The notes: generated by a model not told the origin, from the sequence alone. A stretch of 64,000 nucleotides of DNA from Capnocytophaga sp. oral taxon 878 (GCF_002999135.1 NZ_CP027229.1:1933501-1997500), one strand, 5' to 3'; positions 32,199 to 41,145 are shown, counted from the first letter of the stretch. Program-made: numbers and translations.

Positions 32199-33638
32199 AT
32201 GGAACACTACATCTCGAACGATGTCCTCTTACTGGAGCAGCTTATTGCCATTATTGAGGAAGATACGCAGCTAAGGCTATCGGAAGAAGCGGTGAACAAT
32301 ATAGAGACTTGTCACAGGTTTTTGGACGAGCATATTAAAAACCATACGGCGGACTTACACAAACTGATTGATGATAGTTTTTTTGACGAAAATGGGAATC
32401 TGAAGATAGCGGAACTGGATGAGAAGCAACAGGATATGTTGCGGCATTACGCTTGTGGTATAGGGGAGCGCATTCCTAATGAGATTGTAAGGCTGATGCT
32501 TTTTTTAAAGATACAATCTTTTTCATACGGTTTTAGCGGGGTGCGCTTGGCGTTGGTGCAACGGCTTATAGACTTTTACAACAAGGGAGTGCTACCGGTG
32601 GTGTACTCCAAAGATATACCTGATGAGAGGATTGCGCTGGCGCACCTTGCTTTGCCACTTTTTGGTGAGGGGGAGGTGTGTGTGCAGCACAAAATCTATT
32701 CGGCACAGGAGCTGGAAGCTAAATATGGCTGGGAGCCACTGAGCTTGGAGCTGCGTGAGGCTGATGCGCTGCTAAATGGCACGCAGCTGACTACTGCTTA
32801 TGGGGTGTACAATCTTGCAAAATCATTACGGATAGTGGAGTGGGCGGACTTTGTAGCCTCGGTTTCGACCCAAGTGTTTGGGGGGAACTTATCGGCTTTT
32901 TCGGAAGCTATGCAAGTGGTGCGCCCGCATAAGGGGCTGATAGAGACGGCAGAGCACTTGCGCTGCTTACTGAAAGACAGCAGTGTAGCGAAGCACCCAG
33001 AGGCTTTTCCAGCTATGCCAGAGGCTTTTGCATCGATACCGCAAATACACGGTGCGGTGCGTGAATCGATAGGGGCGATACGCAAGGTGATTAAGACGGA
33101 GATGAACTCGGTTACTGATAATCCTATTCTTTTCCCAGAAACTAAAGAGATTATTTTTGGGGGTAACTCACATACCTTACCGCTATCATTGGCGATGGAT
33201 TTTCTTGCCATTACACTTACGAGCCTAGGTAATATAGCAGAGCGACGAGTGTTTTACCTGCTTACCAATATAGAGCAAGAGAGTGAGATGGAGGTGGATT
33301 ATCCTATTTTCCAGCGTATTATTGAGGGTATATTGAATGAAAACCGTAGGTTATCGACCCCTGCGAGTATAGAAAGCCCTATTTTATTTGAAAAGACGAT
33401 AGATATTAAGGGGATGGGAGGCAGTTCGGCTATTAAATGTGAGCAAGTAGTGAAGAATATAGAGAAGATATTGGCTATTGAGCTTATTTTGGCTACTTCA
33501 TTATGGAAAAAGAAGGAGCTTAAGAGGCATTCGGAGCTTTTTGAGGATTACCTCAGCTTTATGGCTGAAGGGGAAGAGAGTAGCCTGAAAAAGCAGATAG
33601 AACGTACTATTGGATTTTTTAGGGATTTTAGGAGTTAG
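32199..33638 (+). CDS. Aromatic amino acid lyase family protein without the MIO triad
   Basis: A 479-residue protein with the fold of histidine/phenylalanine ammonia-lyases. Recognisable parts are YGFSGVRLALVQRLIDF (110-126), LAHLALPLFGEGEV (148-161), LLNGTQLTTAYGVY, NSVTDNPILFPET and FGGNSHTLPLSLAMDF. In the family the Ala-Ser-Gly that cyclises to the MIO cofactor sits nine residues before LAHLAL; here that place is Ile140-Pro141-Asp142, so no MIO can form. The N-terminal YGxNTGFG loop with the catalytic Tyr is also unrecognisable. The protein is therefore unlikely to be an ammonia-lyase; a binding, structural or different catalytic role is possible. A TACATTTG box (32170-32177) may be its promoter. 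Confidence 0.85.
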   Translation: MEHYISNDVLLLEQLIAIIEEDTQLRLSEEAVNNIETCHRFLDEHIKNHTADLHKLIDDSFFDENGNLKIAELDEKQQDMLRHYACGIGERIPNEIVRLMLFLKIQSFSYGFSGVRLALVQRLIDFYNKGVLPVVYSKDIPDERIALAHLALPLFGEGEVCVQHKIYSAQELEAKYGWEPLSLELREADALLNGTQLTTAYGVYNLAKSLRIVEWADFVASVSTQVFGGNLSAFSEAMQVVRPHKGLIETAEHLRCLLKDSSVAKHPEAFPAMPEAFASIPQIHGAVRESIGAIRKVIKTEMNSVTDNPILFPETKEIIFGGNSHTLPLSLAMDFLAITLTSLGNIAERRVFYLLTNIEQESEMEVDYPIFQRIIEGILNENRRLSTPASIESPILFEKTIDIKGMGGSSAIKCEQVVKNIEKILAIELILATSLWKKKELKRHSELFEDYLSFMAEGEESSLKKQIERTIGFFRDFRS

Positions 33639-33810
33639 ATTGGGGGAAGTAGGCGTTGGGGGATAGGGATTGCTTTTGGATATAAACATCCTTTCATTAT
33701 CATACAATTATTACACGCCACGGCGTTTGCATTGGAGGGCATCATTATGTTGTTCTTTTTAATGCGAACACTGTGGTTTTTTATTGGCAAAAGAGGAGAA
33801 GGGAGATGAG

Positions 33811-34094
33811 GAAAATGCAATGATTTGGCAGTTTGGTTGCGAATTTGGCAAAGGGAGGGGTTGGGTGTGAAGTGATTGGAAATCAGGTGGGTGACGACTA
33901 TCCTTCGTTTACAGTTCGTTTATCCTTCGTTATAGGTTCGTTTAAGGTAGGTAAAAGACAAGAGATAGGAGGTGAGAGAGTGGGGTGTAATGGGCTGATT
34001 ATTAGGTAAGAGATAGGAGGTGAGAGGTAAGAGGGTGTAGGGAGGAAAAATTGAAAGATTGGCAATAAAAATGAAAAATAGATGAAAAAATCAT
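33811..34094. repeat. Composite intergenic repeat, copy C (forward orientation)
   Basis: Blocks: GAAAATGCAATGATTTGGCA and TTGCGAATTTGGCAAAG (33811-33855), ATTGGAAATCAGGTGGG, the core of 11-base units (33899-33945), purine-rich GAGATAGGAGGTGAGAG repeats (33960-34030), and TTGAAAGATTGGCAATAAAA plus AATAGATG (34050-34086). This fills most of the 33639-34211 gap; the rest is the promoter of the next gene. Confidence 0.75.
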
Positions 34095-34154
34095 AAAAGG
34101 TAGGTGGGAGAGATAGGGAGGTGTTGAGGTGTGTGTTTTTTTGCTATGGGCTCA

Positions 34155-34184
34155 TTGGTTATTACTAATTATTTATTATCTTTG
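34155..34184 (+). promoter_or_regulatory. Promoter of the 34212 gene
   Basis: TTG (34155-34157) and TATCTTTG (34177-34184), spacing 19; the ATG follows 27 bases later. Confidence 0.75.
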
Positions 34185-34211
34185 CGACCTAATTATTAAA
34201 GTTGGATTACT

Positions 34212-34784
34212 ATGGCGGCACGGTTTGCTGATTGTATTGCTTATAACCCTGAAATTAAGGGTCGGTTGGGTGGATGTCCGCCCTTAATTATTGAAGATGA
34301 GATACCGCAGGGGTATGGTTTTTACATTACTTTTGTACACCCAGATAAACCGGAGAAGATGCTATCGGTTATTACACCTAAGGACTTTGACGAGCGTATA
34401 GACCACAGTATTTATCCTGATATGGCGACAAGGGTTATTGAACATGATTTTTCGGAGATGGGCAATAGGAAGGACTTGCGATTGGAGGAGATAGGTGAGG
34501 CTATTTTATCGGTAAGTGAATACAGGAGTAAAGGAGAGGAAGATGATTTTACTTTTATACAAGTAGGTGGGGAGCCCTTCTTTATACAGAACAAACTTTT
34601 TTACTGGGAGAAAATAGAAAGAGATGACTATTCATTTTTTGTGGTAATTAATGAGGAGGGATATTTAGATTGTGAGGAAGATGAAGGGAATATTAAACAA
34701 TATGTGTTTGCTTACGGGGCACTTTACCTGTACAAACATAACCAAACGGGAGAAATAAGGGCTGGTTTTTGGCAGTATTCTTAA
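34212..34784 (+). CDS. Hypothetical cytoplasmic protein
   Basis: A 190-residue acidic protein without a signal peptide. The segment GGCPPLIIEDEIPQGYGFYITF followed later by FIQVGGEPFFIQNKLFYWEK resembles the GG-P-x-(Y/F) strands of DUF1963-like proteins, but the match is too weak to name a family. It has its own promoter. It lies next to the repeat copy C and before the secreted lactonase gene. Function unknown. Confidence 0.65.
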   Translation: MAARFADCIAYNPEIKGRLGGCPPLIIEDEIPQGYGFYITFVHPDKPEKMLSVITPKDFDERIDHSIYPDMATRVIEHDFSEMGNRKDLRLEEIGEAILSVSEYRSKGEEDDFTFIQVGGEPFFIQNKLFYWEKIERDDYSFFVVINEEGYLDCEEDEGNIKQYVFAYGALYLYKHNQTGEIRAGFWQYS

Positions 34785-34835
34785 TGTGTTGGGGAGGTAA
34801 GGGAGAGAGAGTTTAGACAATAATTAGAGTAAATA

Positions 34836-35978
34836 ATGAAAATACGCAGTGTTATATTTGGGGTGCTATGGATGCTGAGTTGGCATACCTTTGGGCAACA
34901 TTGGAAGGGTGATAGCCTGACGATGTTTGTAGGCACTTATACAGAAGGAGGAAAATCGGAAGGGATTTATAGTTATCATTTTAATCAGGAAGATGGGAAG
35001 TTTGAGTTATTGGATGTAATAGCGGCTGGAAACCCTTCGTTCTTGACGCTATCGGCCGATGGGAATAGGCTGTATGCTGTGAGTGAATACAGTGATGGGA
35101 GGCAGGGAGCTTATTCATTTGACTTGAAAGATTACAGGATGGTTTGGAGTAAGCCTGTTTTTCAAAGTACTGTTCCTAAAGAAGCCTTGCCACAGGCAGG
35201 TGCCGACCCTTGCCATATAGTAAGTGATAATAACTACGTGATCACAGCTAACTATACGGGAGGCGATATCAGTGTTTTCGGATTAGATGCTGAAAGGAGA
35301 TTGGGAGCGGAGGTGCAACACATAGCTTTCATAGAGGCTTCGCACGGAAGTGTATCTCATATCCATTGTATTATCCCTACCCCTGAGGGGCGATATGTGC
35401 TGGTTACTGATTTAGGGAAAAACTGTGTGTATAGATTTCGTTATAAAGAAAGGAAAGCCCCCCAAGGTGTTAAAATACTGAATGATATAAAAGTTGCGTA
35501 TCGTATGAGCAATGGGGAAGGGCCACGGCATCTTACCTTTAGTAAAGATGGGCGTTATGCTTATCTTATAAATGAATTAGGAGGCGAATGTGTGGTGCTG
35601 CGCTATAAGAATGGCAAACTGAAAGAAGTACAACGGATAATGGCAGATGAAGGCGGAGGGCGCGGCAGTGCTGATATACATATTAGTCCTGATGGGCGTT
35701 TCTTATATACCTCACATAGGCTGAAGAAAGATGGTATTGCCATCTTTGCTGTAGACCCTAAGAAAGGAACTTTAAAGAAAGTAGGATACCAAGAGACGGG
35801 TGTACACCCCCGCAATTTTGCAATTACCCCCAATGGTAAATACCTGCTGGTAGCCTGCCGTGATGATAATAAAATACAAGTTTTTAGGCGAGATGAGACA
35901 AGTGGAATGCTGACAGATACCTTGATAAATATTAATGTAGATAAGCCTACTTGTATAGTGTTTGGGGGAAAGAAATAG
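34836..35978 (+). CDS. Exported lactonase, 6-phosphogluconolactonase (YbhE) family
   Basis: A 380-residue seven-bladed beta-propeller of the YbhE lactonase family. FVGTYTEGGKSEGIYSY is the usual first blade, NPSFLTLSADGNRLYAVSE the second, and DPCHIVSDNNYVITANYTGG, GEGPRHLTFSKDGRYAY and HPRNFAITPNGKYLLVACRD follow. Unlike the cytoplasmic enzyme it begins with a signal peptide (VLWMLSWHTFGQ), so its substrate is probably an extracytoplasmic lactone and not 6-phosphogluconolactone of the pentose phosphate pathway. The ATG is 51 bases after the preceding gene. Confidence 0.88.
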   Translation: MKIRSVIFGVLWMLSWHTFGQHWKGDSLTMFVGTYTEGGKSEGIYSYHFNQEDGKFELLDVIAAGNPSFLTLSADGNRLYAVSEYSDGRQGAYSFDLKDYRMVWSKPVFQSTVPKEALPQAGADPCHIVSDNNYVITANYTGGDISVFGLDAERRLGAEVQHIAFIEASHGSVSHIHCIIPTPEGRYVLVTDLGKNCVYRFRYKERKAPQGVKILNDIKVAYRMSNGEGPRHLTFSKDGRYAYLINELGGECVVLRYKNGKLKEVQRIMADEGGGRGSADIHISPDGRFLYTSHRLKKDGIAIFAVDPKKGTLKKVGYQETGVHPRNFAITPNGKYLLVACRDDNKIQVFRRDETSGMLTDTLININVDKPTCIVFGGKK

Positions 35979-36009
35979 TAAATGATAATTGCTAATTATT
36001 AATTGTTAT

Positions 36010-37677
36010 ATGACTGACTTAGAAATTGCCCAAAAGGCACAGATGCTTCCTATTAAAGAGGTGGCTAAGAAGCTGAATATTAATGAGGACGATATTGACC
36101 CTTATGGTAAATATAAGGCGAAACTTCTGTTAGACCTCATCAATGTTGAGAAGATGAAAAAGAGCAAGCTGGTGCTTGTTACTGCCATTACCCCTACCCC
36201 TGCAGGAGAAGGTAAAACTACAGTGAGCATAGGACTTACAGAAGGACTGAATAGGATAGGTAAAAAATCTATAGCTGTACTGCGTGAGCCTTCATTAGGG
36301 CCTGTATTTGGAATAAAAGGAGGAGCCGCTGGTGGAGGATACTCACAAGTAGTGCCTATGGAAGATATTAATTTGCATTTTACGGGAGACTTTTCGGCTG
36401 TTGAGAAGGCTAATAACCTATTGGCAGCTGTAATAGATAATAACATACATAGCAAGACACACAGCATAGGTATAGACCCACGTACTGTAGTATGGAAACG
36501 GGTAATGGATATGAATGACCGTGCGCTACGCCATATAGTAGTAGGCCTTGGAGGACATACCCACGGTGTACCTCGTGAAGATGGATTTAATATTACACCG
36601 GCCTCGGAGATTATGGCTATACTATGCCTATCGGAGAGTTTTTCGGACTTGAAAAGGCGTATAGGGAACATTTATGTAGGGAAGAAATTTGATGGGACTC
36701 CTGTGTTTGCAAGAGACCTGAAGGTGGTAGGAGCTATGGCTCTGCTACTAAAAGAGGCTATTAAACCTAACCTTGTACAGACCCTTGAGAATAACCCTGC
36801 TATACTACACGGCGGTCCGTTTGCTAGTATTGCACAAGGTACAAATACTGTTCTGGCTACCAAGATGGGATTATCATTGGGAGAGTATGTAGTTACCGAA
36901 GCTGGTTTTGGGGCAGACCTTGGGGCAGAGAAGTTTTTGAATATAAAATGTACCTCGGCAGGGTTGGCTCCTGATGCAGTAGTGATTGTGGCTACTATCC
37001 GTGCCTTGCGACATCACGGAGGAGCTAAAAAGGAAGCATACAATACTCCTGACTTGGAAAAAGTGAAACTGGGTATTGCCAATTTGGAAAAACATATTGA
37101 GAATGTACAACTATTCGGGCTTAAAGCTGTAGTAGCTATCAACTATTTCCCTAACGATAGCGAGGAAGAAATAGCCTACATAAAAGAGATATGTGCTAAA
37201 AAAGGTGTGCAAGCTATTGTGAGCAAAGGTTTTAGTGAAGGAGGTAAAGGTACTGAGGAACTTGCTCACGCTGTAATAGCTATAGCTGAGAGCGGTGAAA
37301 GCCACTTTGAACCTTTGTATAGCAATGAGGCAAGTATAGAAGAGAAGATAGATACCGTAGCTACTAAGATATATGGCGCTAAGAAGGTGCATTACAGTAA
37401 TAGAGCTATAAGTGAACTAAAACAGATAAAGAAATTAGGCTTTGACAAATTGCCTATCTGTATGGTAAAGACACCAAAATCACTTAGTGATAATGAGAAA
37501 TTATTGGCACGGCCTAGTGATTTTGAAGTAACGGTAAGAGAGTTTGAATTTGCTTCGGGGGCTGGATTTGTAATTCCGATACTGGGGGATACGGTGCGCA
37601 TGCCAGGACTACCCAGTGTACCAGCTGCTGAGGGTATGGACATAGATGATGAGGGTGTAATAAGCGGCTTATCGTAA
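36010..37677 (+). CDS. fhs: Formate-tetrahydrofolate ligase
   Basis: Joins formate to tetrahydrofolate with ATP to make 10-formyl-THF for one-carbon metabolism. From ATG 36010 it is 555 residues, the family size. The P-loop PTPAGEGKTT (62-71) is intact, as are AVLREPSLGPVFGIKGGAAGGGYSQ-like substrate segments and the C-terminal PGLPSVPAAEGMDID. A TTG 21 bases upstream extends the frame but is not needed. It lies 31 bases after the lactonase gene and may be co-transcribed with it. Confidence 0.97.
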   Translation: MTDLEIAQKAQMLPIKEVAKKLNINEDDIDPYGKYKAKLLLDLINVEKMKKSKLVLVTAITPTPAGEGKTTVSIGLTEGLNRIGKKSIAVLREPSLGPVFGIKGGAAGGGYSQVVPMEDINLHFTGDFSAVEKANNLLAAVIDNNIHSKTHSIGIDPRTVVWKRVMDMNDRALRHIVVGLGGHTHGVPREDGFNITPASEIMAILCLSESFSDLKRRIGNIYVGKKFDGTPVFARDLKVVGAMALLLKEAIKPNLVQTLENNPAILHGGPFASIAQGTNTVLATKMGLSLGEYVVTEAGFGADLGAEKFLNIKCTSAGLAPDAVVIVATIRALRHHGGAKKEAYNTPDLEKVKLGIANLEKHIENVQLFGLKAVVAINYFPNDSEEEIAYIKEICAKKGVQAIVSKGFSEGGKGTEELAHAVIAIAESGESHFEPLYSNEASIEEKIDTVATKIYGAKKVHYSNRAISELKQIKKLGFDKLPICMVKTPKSLSDNEKLLARPSDFEVTVREFEFASGAGFVIPILGDTVRMPGLPSVPAAEGMDIDDEGVISGLS

Positions 37678-37693
37678 CTTTTTTGTGATTTTT

Positions 37694-37724
37694 TTTGCAT
37701 ATTTACTCAAAAGTAGTATCTTTG
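37694..37724 (+). promoter_or_regulatory. Promoter of the 37751 gene
   Basis: TTTG (37694-37697) and TATCTTTG (37717-37724), spacing 19. It lies right after fhs and decides the start of the next gene at ATG 37751. Confidence 0.8.
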
Positions 37725-37750
37725 CACTTATTTTTAAACTAAGAAGACTA

Positions 37751-38281
37751 ATGAAAAGAATTATTTTAGCCGCTATGCTCCTTTTTGCATCAGTGAAGAC
37801 TTTTGCACAGGACGATTTTCCTAAGCACCAAGTAAACCTTAACGTGCTTAATGTTATATGGTTAGCCTCAGTAGAATTGGGGTATGAACACTTTTTTGCT
37901 TTCAATCAATCAATTGAGGGAGAGATTTTTATAAATGATAGATTCTCTTTCTTCACTAAAAAGAATGGTGAAAAGTACAGTGCTAACAGTGTGAAGTTAG
38001 GTTATAACTATTATTTTGATTTGGATGGCAATTCAGGACCGTATGTAAATCCTTTTATTAAACAACGTTTTGGTAAATTTAAATATGCTGACAATACTGA
38101 AACTAGCTTGGATAGCTTTATCGTAGGTATTGGAGCTGGTTACCAATGGAATTACAACGATACTTTTGTTATTGCCCCTTATGCTAATATTGCACGTAAC
38201 TTTGGTAAAGGTGTGAAAGATGATAGTAAATTCTGGGCTATAGAGCCTAACCTTGGTATTAAAATAGCATACAAATTCTAA
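37751..38281 (+). CDS. Outer-membrane beta-barrel protein
   Basis: A 176-residue exported protein: signal MKRIILAAMLLFASVKTFAQ, then alternating hydrophobic strands (VNLNVLNVIWLASVELGYEH, SVKLGYNYYFDLDGNSGPY, PYANIARNFGKGV) ending in KIAYKF with a terminal Phe, the mark of outer-membrane barrels. The frame upstream of ATG 37751 crosses the promoter and is not used. Such small barrels are common in Bacteroidetes and their substrates are unknown. A terminator follows at 38307. Confidence 0.85.
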   Translation: MKRIILAAMLLFASVKTFAQDDFPKHQVNLNVLNVIWLASVELGYEHFFAFNQSIEGEIFINDRFSFFTKKNGEKYSANSVKLGYNYYFDLDGNSGPYVNPFIKQRFGKFKYADNTETSLDSFIVGIGAGYQWNYNDTFVIAPYANIARNFGKGVKDDSKFWAIEPNLGIKIAYKF

Positions 38282-38306
38282 TAAAACAATTATTTTTTTT
38301 TAAATG

Positions 38307-38354
38307 ATTGACAATTAAGGATTAACATATTGGTGTTAATTATTAATTGTCAAT
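38307..38354. terminator. Intrinsic terminator between barrel genes
   Basis: An outer 12-bp stem ATTGACAATTAA (38307-38318) / TTAATTGTCAAT (38343-38354) with an inner TTAACA/TGTTAA pairing, then a run of Ts. Confidence 0.75.
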
Positions 38355-38382
38355 TTTTTTTTATAACTAAAATATACTATTT

Positions 38383-39039
38383 ATGAAACAGTTTTTTATT
38401 ACTTTGGTAGTGGCCAGCCTTGCAACTATAGGCTATGGACAAACGGCTATAGGAGTGAAGGGGAATGACCCTTTTCTTACCTTTAATGTTTTTGCTAATG
38501 TAAAATCGGGGGGGAATTATAATGTAGAGTACTTTCCTGAACTTATACTGCCTAATGTAGGGGTATTTGCTAATGTGCGATTTGCTTCACATTTTGCTTT
38601 TCAGCCTGAACTTATGTATAAGCAAGAGGCTATTTCTTTTCAAAGGGAAAATGAAAACTTAGAACGAGGTGATAGACACTTTATCAGATTTAATAGTATT
38701 GAAATGCCAATGCTACTTCATATACAAGGGAATAATCCTTTTAGGGGATTTGGGCAGATAGGTGTAGGCCCTAAGTTCTTGATGAGAGCTACTTATTCGG
38801 AAAGACAAAAGAGTGCTAGGACGGATATTAGTAGGTATTTTAACTCGACACAGTTGGTTTTTCACTTAGGTGGAGGTGTGATGTGGGAGACGAGGAAGTG
38901 GATTTTTATGGCTGATGGTAGGTTTTCGGGGAGTATTAGTGATATTAGCAGTGATAGTTATAATCCGTACCTTGACTTTAAGGATGCTACGAGTGTGTAT
39001 TTGAGTTTTTCGGTAGGAGTGGGGTATAAGATTAGATAA
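38383..39039 (+). CDS. Outer-membrane beta-barrel protein (PorT-like)
   Basis: A 218-residue exported protein (signal SLATIGYGQ) with the pattern of the outer-membrane beta-barrel domain family that includes PorT. FANVRFASHFAFQPELMYKQ is a typical strand pair in this group, followed by SIEMPMLLHIQG and FGQIGVGPKFLM. It ends SVGVGYKIR. It is separated from the upstream barrel gene by a terminator. The stop is followed by GATAAGAGATAAG sequence like that ending the kinase gene. It lies 31 bases before the two-component pair and may be co-transcribed with it. Confidence 0.82.
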   Translation: MKQFFITLVVASLATIGYGQTAIGVKGNDPFLTFNVFANVKSGGNYNVEYFPELILPNVGVFANVRFASHFAFQPELMYKQEAISFQRENENLERGDRHFIRFNSIEMPMLLHIQGNNPFRGFGQIGVGPKFLMRATYSERQKSARTDISRYFNSTQLVFHLGGGVMWETRKWIFMADGRFSGSISDISSDSYNPYLDFKDATSVYLSFSVGVGYKIR

Positions 39040-39069
39040 GAGATAAGAAATTAGATAAGGAGTAAGGTT

Positions 39070-39741
39070 TTGAAAATACTAATTATAGAGGACGAGAAGG
39101 AGTTGCGGCTTACTTTGCGTCAGTTTTTTGAACAGGAACATTTTTTGGTAGAAACAGCTAAAGATTATCATTTGGGGTTATCAAAACTTGCAGATTATGA
39201 TTACGATTGTGTATTGCTGGATATTATGCTGCCGGGTGGGAGTGGTATGCAGCTGCTTGATGAGCTGAAGGCTATGAAGAAAAAGCATTCGGTGATTATT
39301 GTATCGGCGAAAGACTCGGTAGATGATAAGGTTTTGGGCTTAGAGAAGGGGGCGGATGACTATCTGGCTAAGCCGTTCCATCTTTCGGAACTTCTGGCAA
39401 GGGTGAAATCAATCATTAGGCGGAAGAACCAACAGGGGGAAGAGGTTATACAGCTTAAGAATGTATGCTTGTACCCTGAGACTCGTACTGTGAAAGTAGG
39501 TGATGTGCTGCTGAACTTAAACCGCAAAGAATATGACTTATTGTATTATTTTATAATTCGCCCTGAGCGCTTGGTGGAGAAAACAACTCTTGCTGAGGCT
39601 GTATGGGGTGATTATATTGACCAAGTGGATAGCCTTGACTTCATCTATTCACAGATTAAAAATCTTCGTAAAAAACTTAAAACAGCCCAAGCCGAAATTG
39701 ACTTCCAAGCGGTGTATGGCATTGGGTACAAATTGGTGTAA
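39070..39741 (+). CDS. Response regulator (OmpR family)
   Basis: A 223-residue DNA-binding regulator: receiver domain (1-115) with phospho-acceptor Asp51 (CVLLDIMLPGG), conserved Lys in DYLAKPFH, and a C-terminal winged helix (LNRKEYDLLYYFIIRPERLV, YGIGYKLV). The only credible start is TTG 39070, since the receiver begins at the following MKILIIEDE and no ATG precedes it. The cognate kinase starts four bases after the stop. The stimulus and targets are unknown; the preceding barrel gene is one candidate. Confidence 0.93.
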   Translation: MKILIIEDEKELRLTLRQFFEQEHFLVETAKDYHLGLSKLADYDYDCVLLDIMLPGGSGMQLLDELKAMKKKHSVIIVSAKDSVDDKVLGLEKGADDYLAKPFHLSELLARVKSIIRRKNQQGEEVIQLKNVCLYPETRTVKVGDVLLNLNRKEYDLLYYFIIRPERLVEKTTLAEAVWGDYIDQVDSLDFIYSQIKNLRKKLKTAQAEIDFQAVYGIGYKLV

Positions 39742-39745
39742 GATA

Positions 39746-40783
39746 ATGAAAATATCACTGAAAAACTATACGCTGAGGTACCTTACTCTGGCTTTTTTGC
39801 TTATCTTAATTATTTGGACGTTAATGGTGGGCATCTATATTTATGAAGAGGTTATTTATGAGGAGGAGAGTTATAGTAAGGAGCTTTTGGACGATGATGT
39901 GCTGCTGAATTTGGCTATAGCCCTTGGGGTGCTGTATGCTGTTTTGGTGCTTTCGACTTATCTTATTAACTTGCTGCTTATAAGGAAGATATGGAGGCCT
40001 TTTCAGGCTATAATAACTGCTATTAGGCAGTATAAGGTGGGGAGTAGGCAGCAATTAGAGCCTATTACTACGGATGTGATGGAGTTTAATATTCTGCACC
40101 AGAATATACAGCAGATGTGGCTGAGAAATGAGGTGATGTTTGACGAGCAGAAGGCTTTTATTGAGAATGCTTCGCACGAGCTTCAGACGCCTTTGGCTAT
40201 TACGCTTGGCAAACTGGAGCTGCTGATGACTGATGAGGGGCTTAGTGAGGGGCAGCTGCTGCAACTTAGCCAGATAAAGCAATCACTGACGCGGATGACT
40301 CATCTGAACAAATCGTTATTGATGCTTACAAGGATTGAAAATCACCAGTATAAGGAGACTGAGAGTGTATCGTTCCAGGGGCTTATTACGGCTATTTTGG
40401 ATGACTTGACTGACCTTATTGAGTATAAGGAGCTGAGGGTGGAGGTGGATGCTTTGCAGGATTTCAGGGTGGAAATGAATAAGGATTTGGCTGCGATACT
40501 TATTTCTAACTTGGTGCGTAATGCTATAAAATATAACTCTAAGGGGGGTGAAATAAAGGTTGTGATTAGGGGTGATCGGTTTGAGGTGCAGAATTCTTCA
40601 CAGGATCATTTGCCTTTGGATGTGGAGCGTATTTTTAAGCGTTTTCATAAGGGTGAGCAGGATGCTAACTCTACTGGTTTGGGGTTGGCGATTGTAAAAT
40701 CGATTGGGGATGCTTATCAGTTGGATGTGAGTTACAGATTTAAAGAAGGGAGGCATTGTTTGGAGGTAAGAGATAAGAGATAA
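39746..40783 (+). CDS. Sensor histidine kinase
   Basis: A 345-residue inner-membrane kinase starting at ATG 39746 (MKISLKNYTLRYL); the longer frame overlaps the regulator gene and is not used. Two membrane helices (about 12-32 and 57-80) enclose a short acidic periplasmic loop (EEVIYEEESY). The phospho-acceptor is His144 in ENASHELQTPLA, the N box is LVRNAIKYNSKGG, and the G box STGLGLAIVKS. The last codons (VRDKR) and the stop lie inside a TAAGAGA tandem repeat, so changes in copy number could alter the C-terminus. It is paired with the regulator at 39070. Confidence 0.93.
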   Translation: MKISLKNYTLRYLTLAFLLILIIWTLMVGIYIYEEVIYEEESYSKELLDDDVLLNLAIALGVLYAVLVLSTYLINLLLIRKIWRPFQAIITAIRQYKVGSRQQLEPITTDVMEFNILHQNIQQMWLRNEVMFDEQKAFIENASHELQTPLAITLGKLELLMTDEGLSEGQLLQLSQIKQSLTRMTHLNKSLLMLTRIENHQYKETESVSFQGLITAILDDLTDLIEYKELRVEVDALQDFRVEMNKDLAAILISNLVRNAIKYNSKGGEIKVVIRGDRFEVQNSSQDHLPLDVERIFKRFHKGEQDANSTGLGLAIVKSIGDAYQLDVSYRFKEGRHCLEVRDKR

Positions 40784-40804
40784 GAGATAAGAGATAAGAG
40801 ATAA
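40767..40804. repeat. TAAGAGA tandem repeat
   Basis: Five full 7-base units (40767-40801) plus TAA. It covers the last codons and stop of the kinase gene. A 7-base period puts TAA in every frame, so any copy-number change keeps a nearby stop. Confidence 0.8.
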
Positions 40805-40880
40805 AAATGTGATAGTGAGAGGGGAACAGTTGTTCTTCTCTTTTTTTTATTGATGCTTAGGGAGATGGTGGTGGTGGCTA

Positions 40881-40970
40881 CTATCCTTCGCGACATACTG
40901 AGCTGTGCCAGCTCGCAGACTATCCTTCGTTTATAGTTCGTTTATCCTTCGTTATTCGTTCGTTCAAGCT
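40881..40970. repeat. Composite intergenic repeat, copy D (partial) with an inserted palindrome
   Basis: The core of 11-base units (40921-40970; CGTTTATAGTTCG, TATCCTTCGTTATTCGTTCG) is present, but the flanking blocks are weak or missing. Just before it the direct repeat CTATCCTTCG occurs twice (40881-40890 and 40920-40929) around 29 bases that match the palindromic element at 27119-27147. The rest of the 40784-41145 gap is G-rich with no other feature except the bioB promoter. Confidence 0.7.
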
Positions 40971-41090
40971 AAGGGGTTGTTTGCATTAGGGTGTGCATAT
41001 TATTGGGGGGAGTTGGTTGGTGGATTTGGGGTGGGTGGGGTGTGGATGGTGTTTGGGGTGTGATGGGGCTAATTAATTGTGTGTGGGGGA

Positions 41091-41120
41091 TTGCTAATTA
41101 AGAAAAGTTTCTTACCTTTG
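41091..41120 (+). promoter_or_regulatory. bioB promoter
   Basis: TTG (41091-41093), in a TTGCTAATTA motif, and TACCTTTG (41113-41120), spacing 19. The ATG follows 25 bases later. No BirA-type operator was recognised. Confidence 0.8.
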
Positions 41121-41145
41121 CCGCCGAAATAAAGAAGGAAAAACT

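Noticed and set aside
37685..37750. N-terminal extension of the 37751 barrel protein
   Set aside because: The TTTG and TATCTTTG promoter elements lie in this stretch, and a signal peptide begins cleanly at 37751.
39590..39745. N-terminal extension of the histidine kinase
   Set aside because: It lies inside the response regulator gene in another frame. ATG 39746, four bases after the regulator stop, gives a normal membrane-anchor start.
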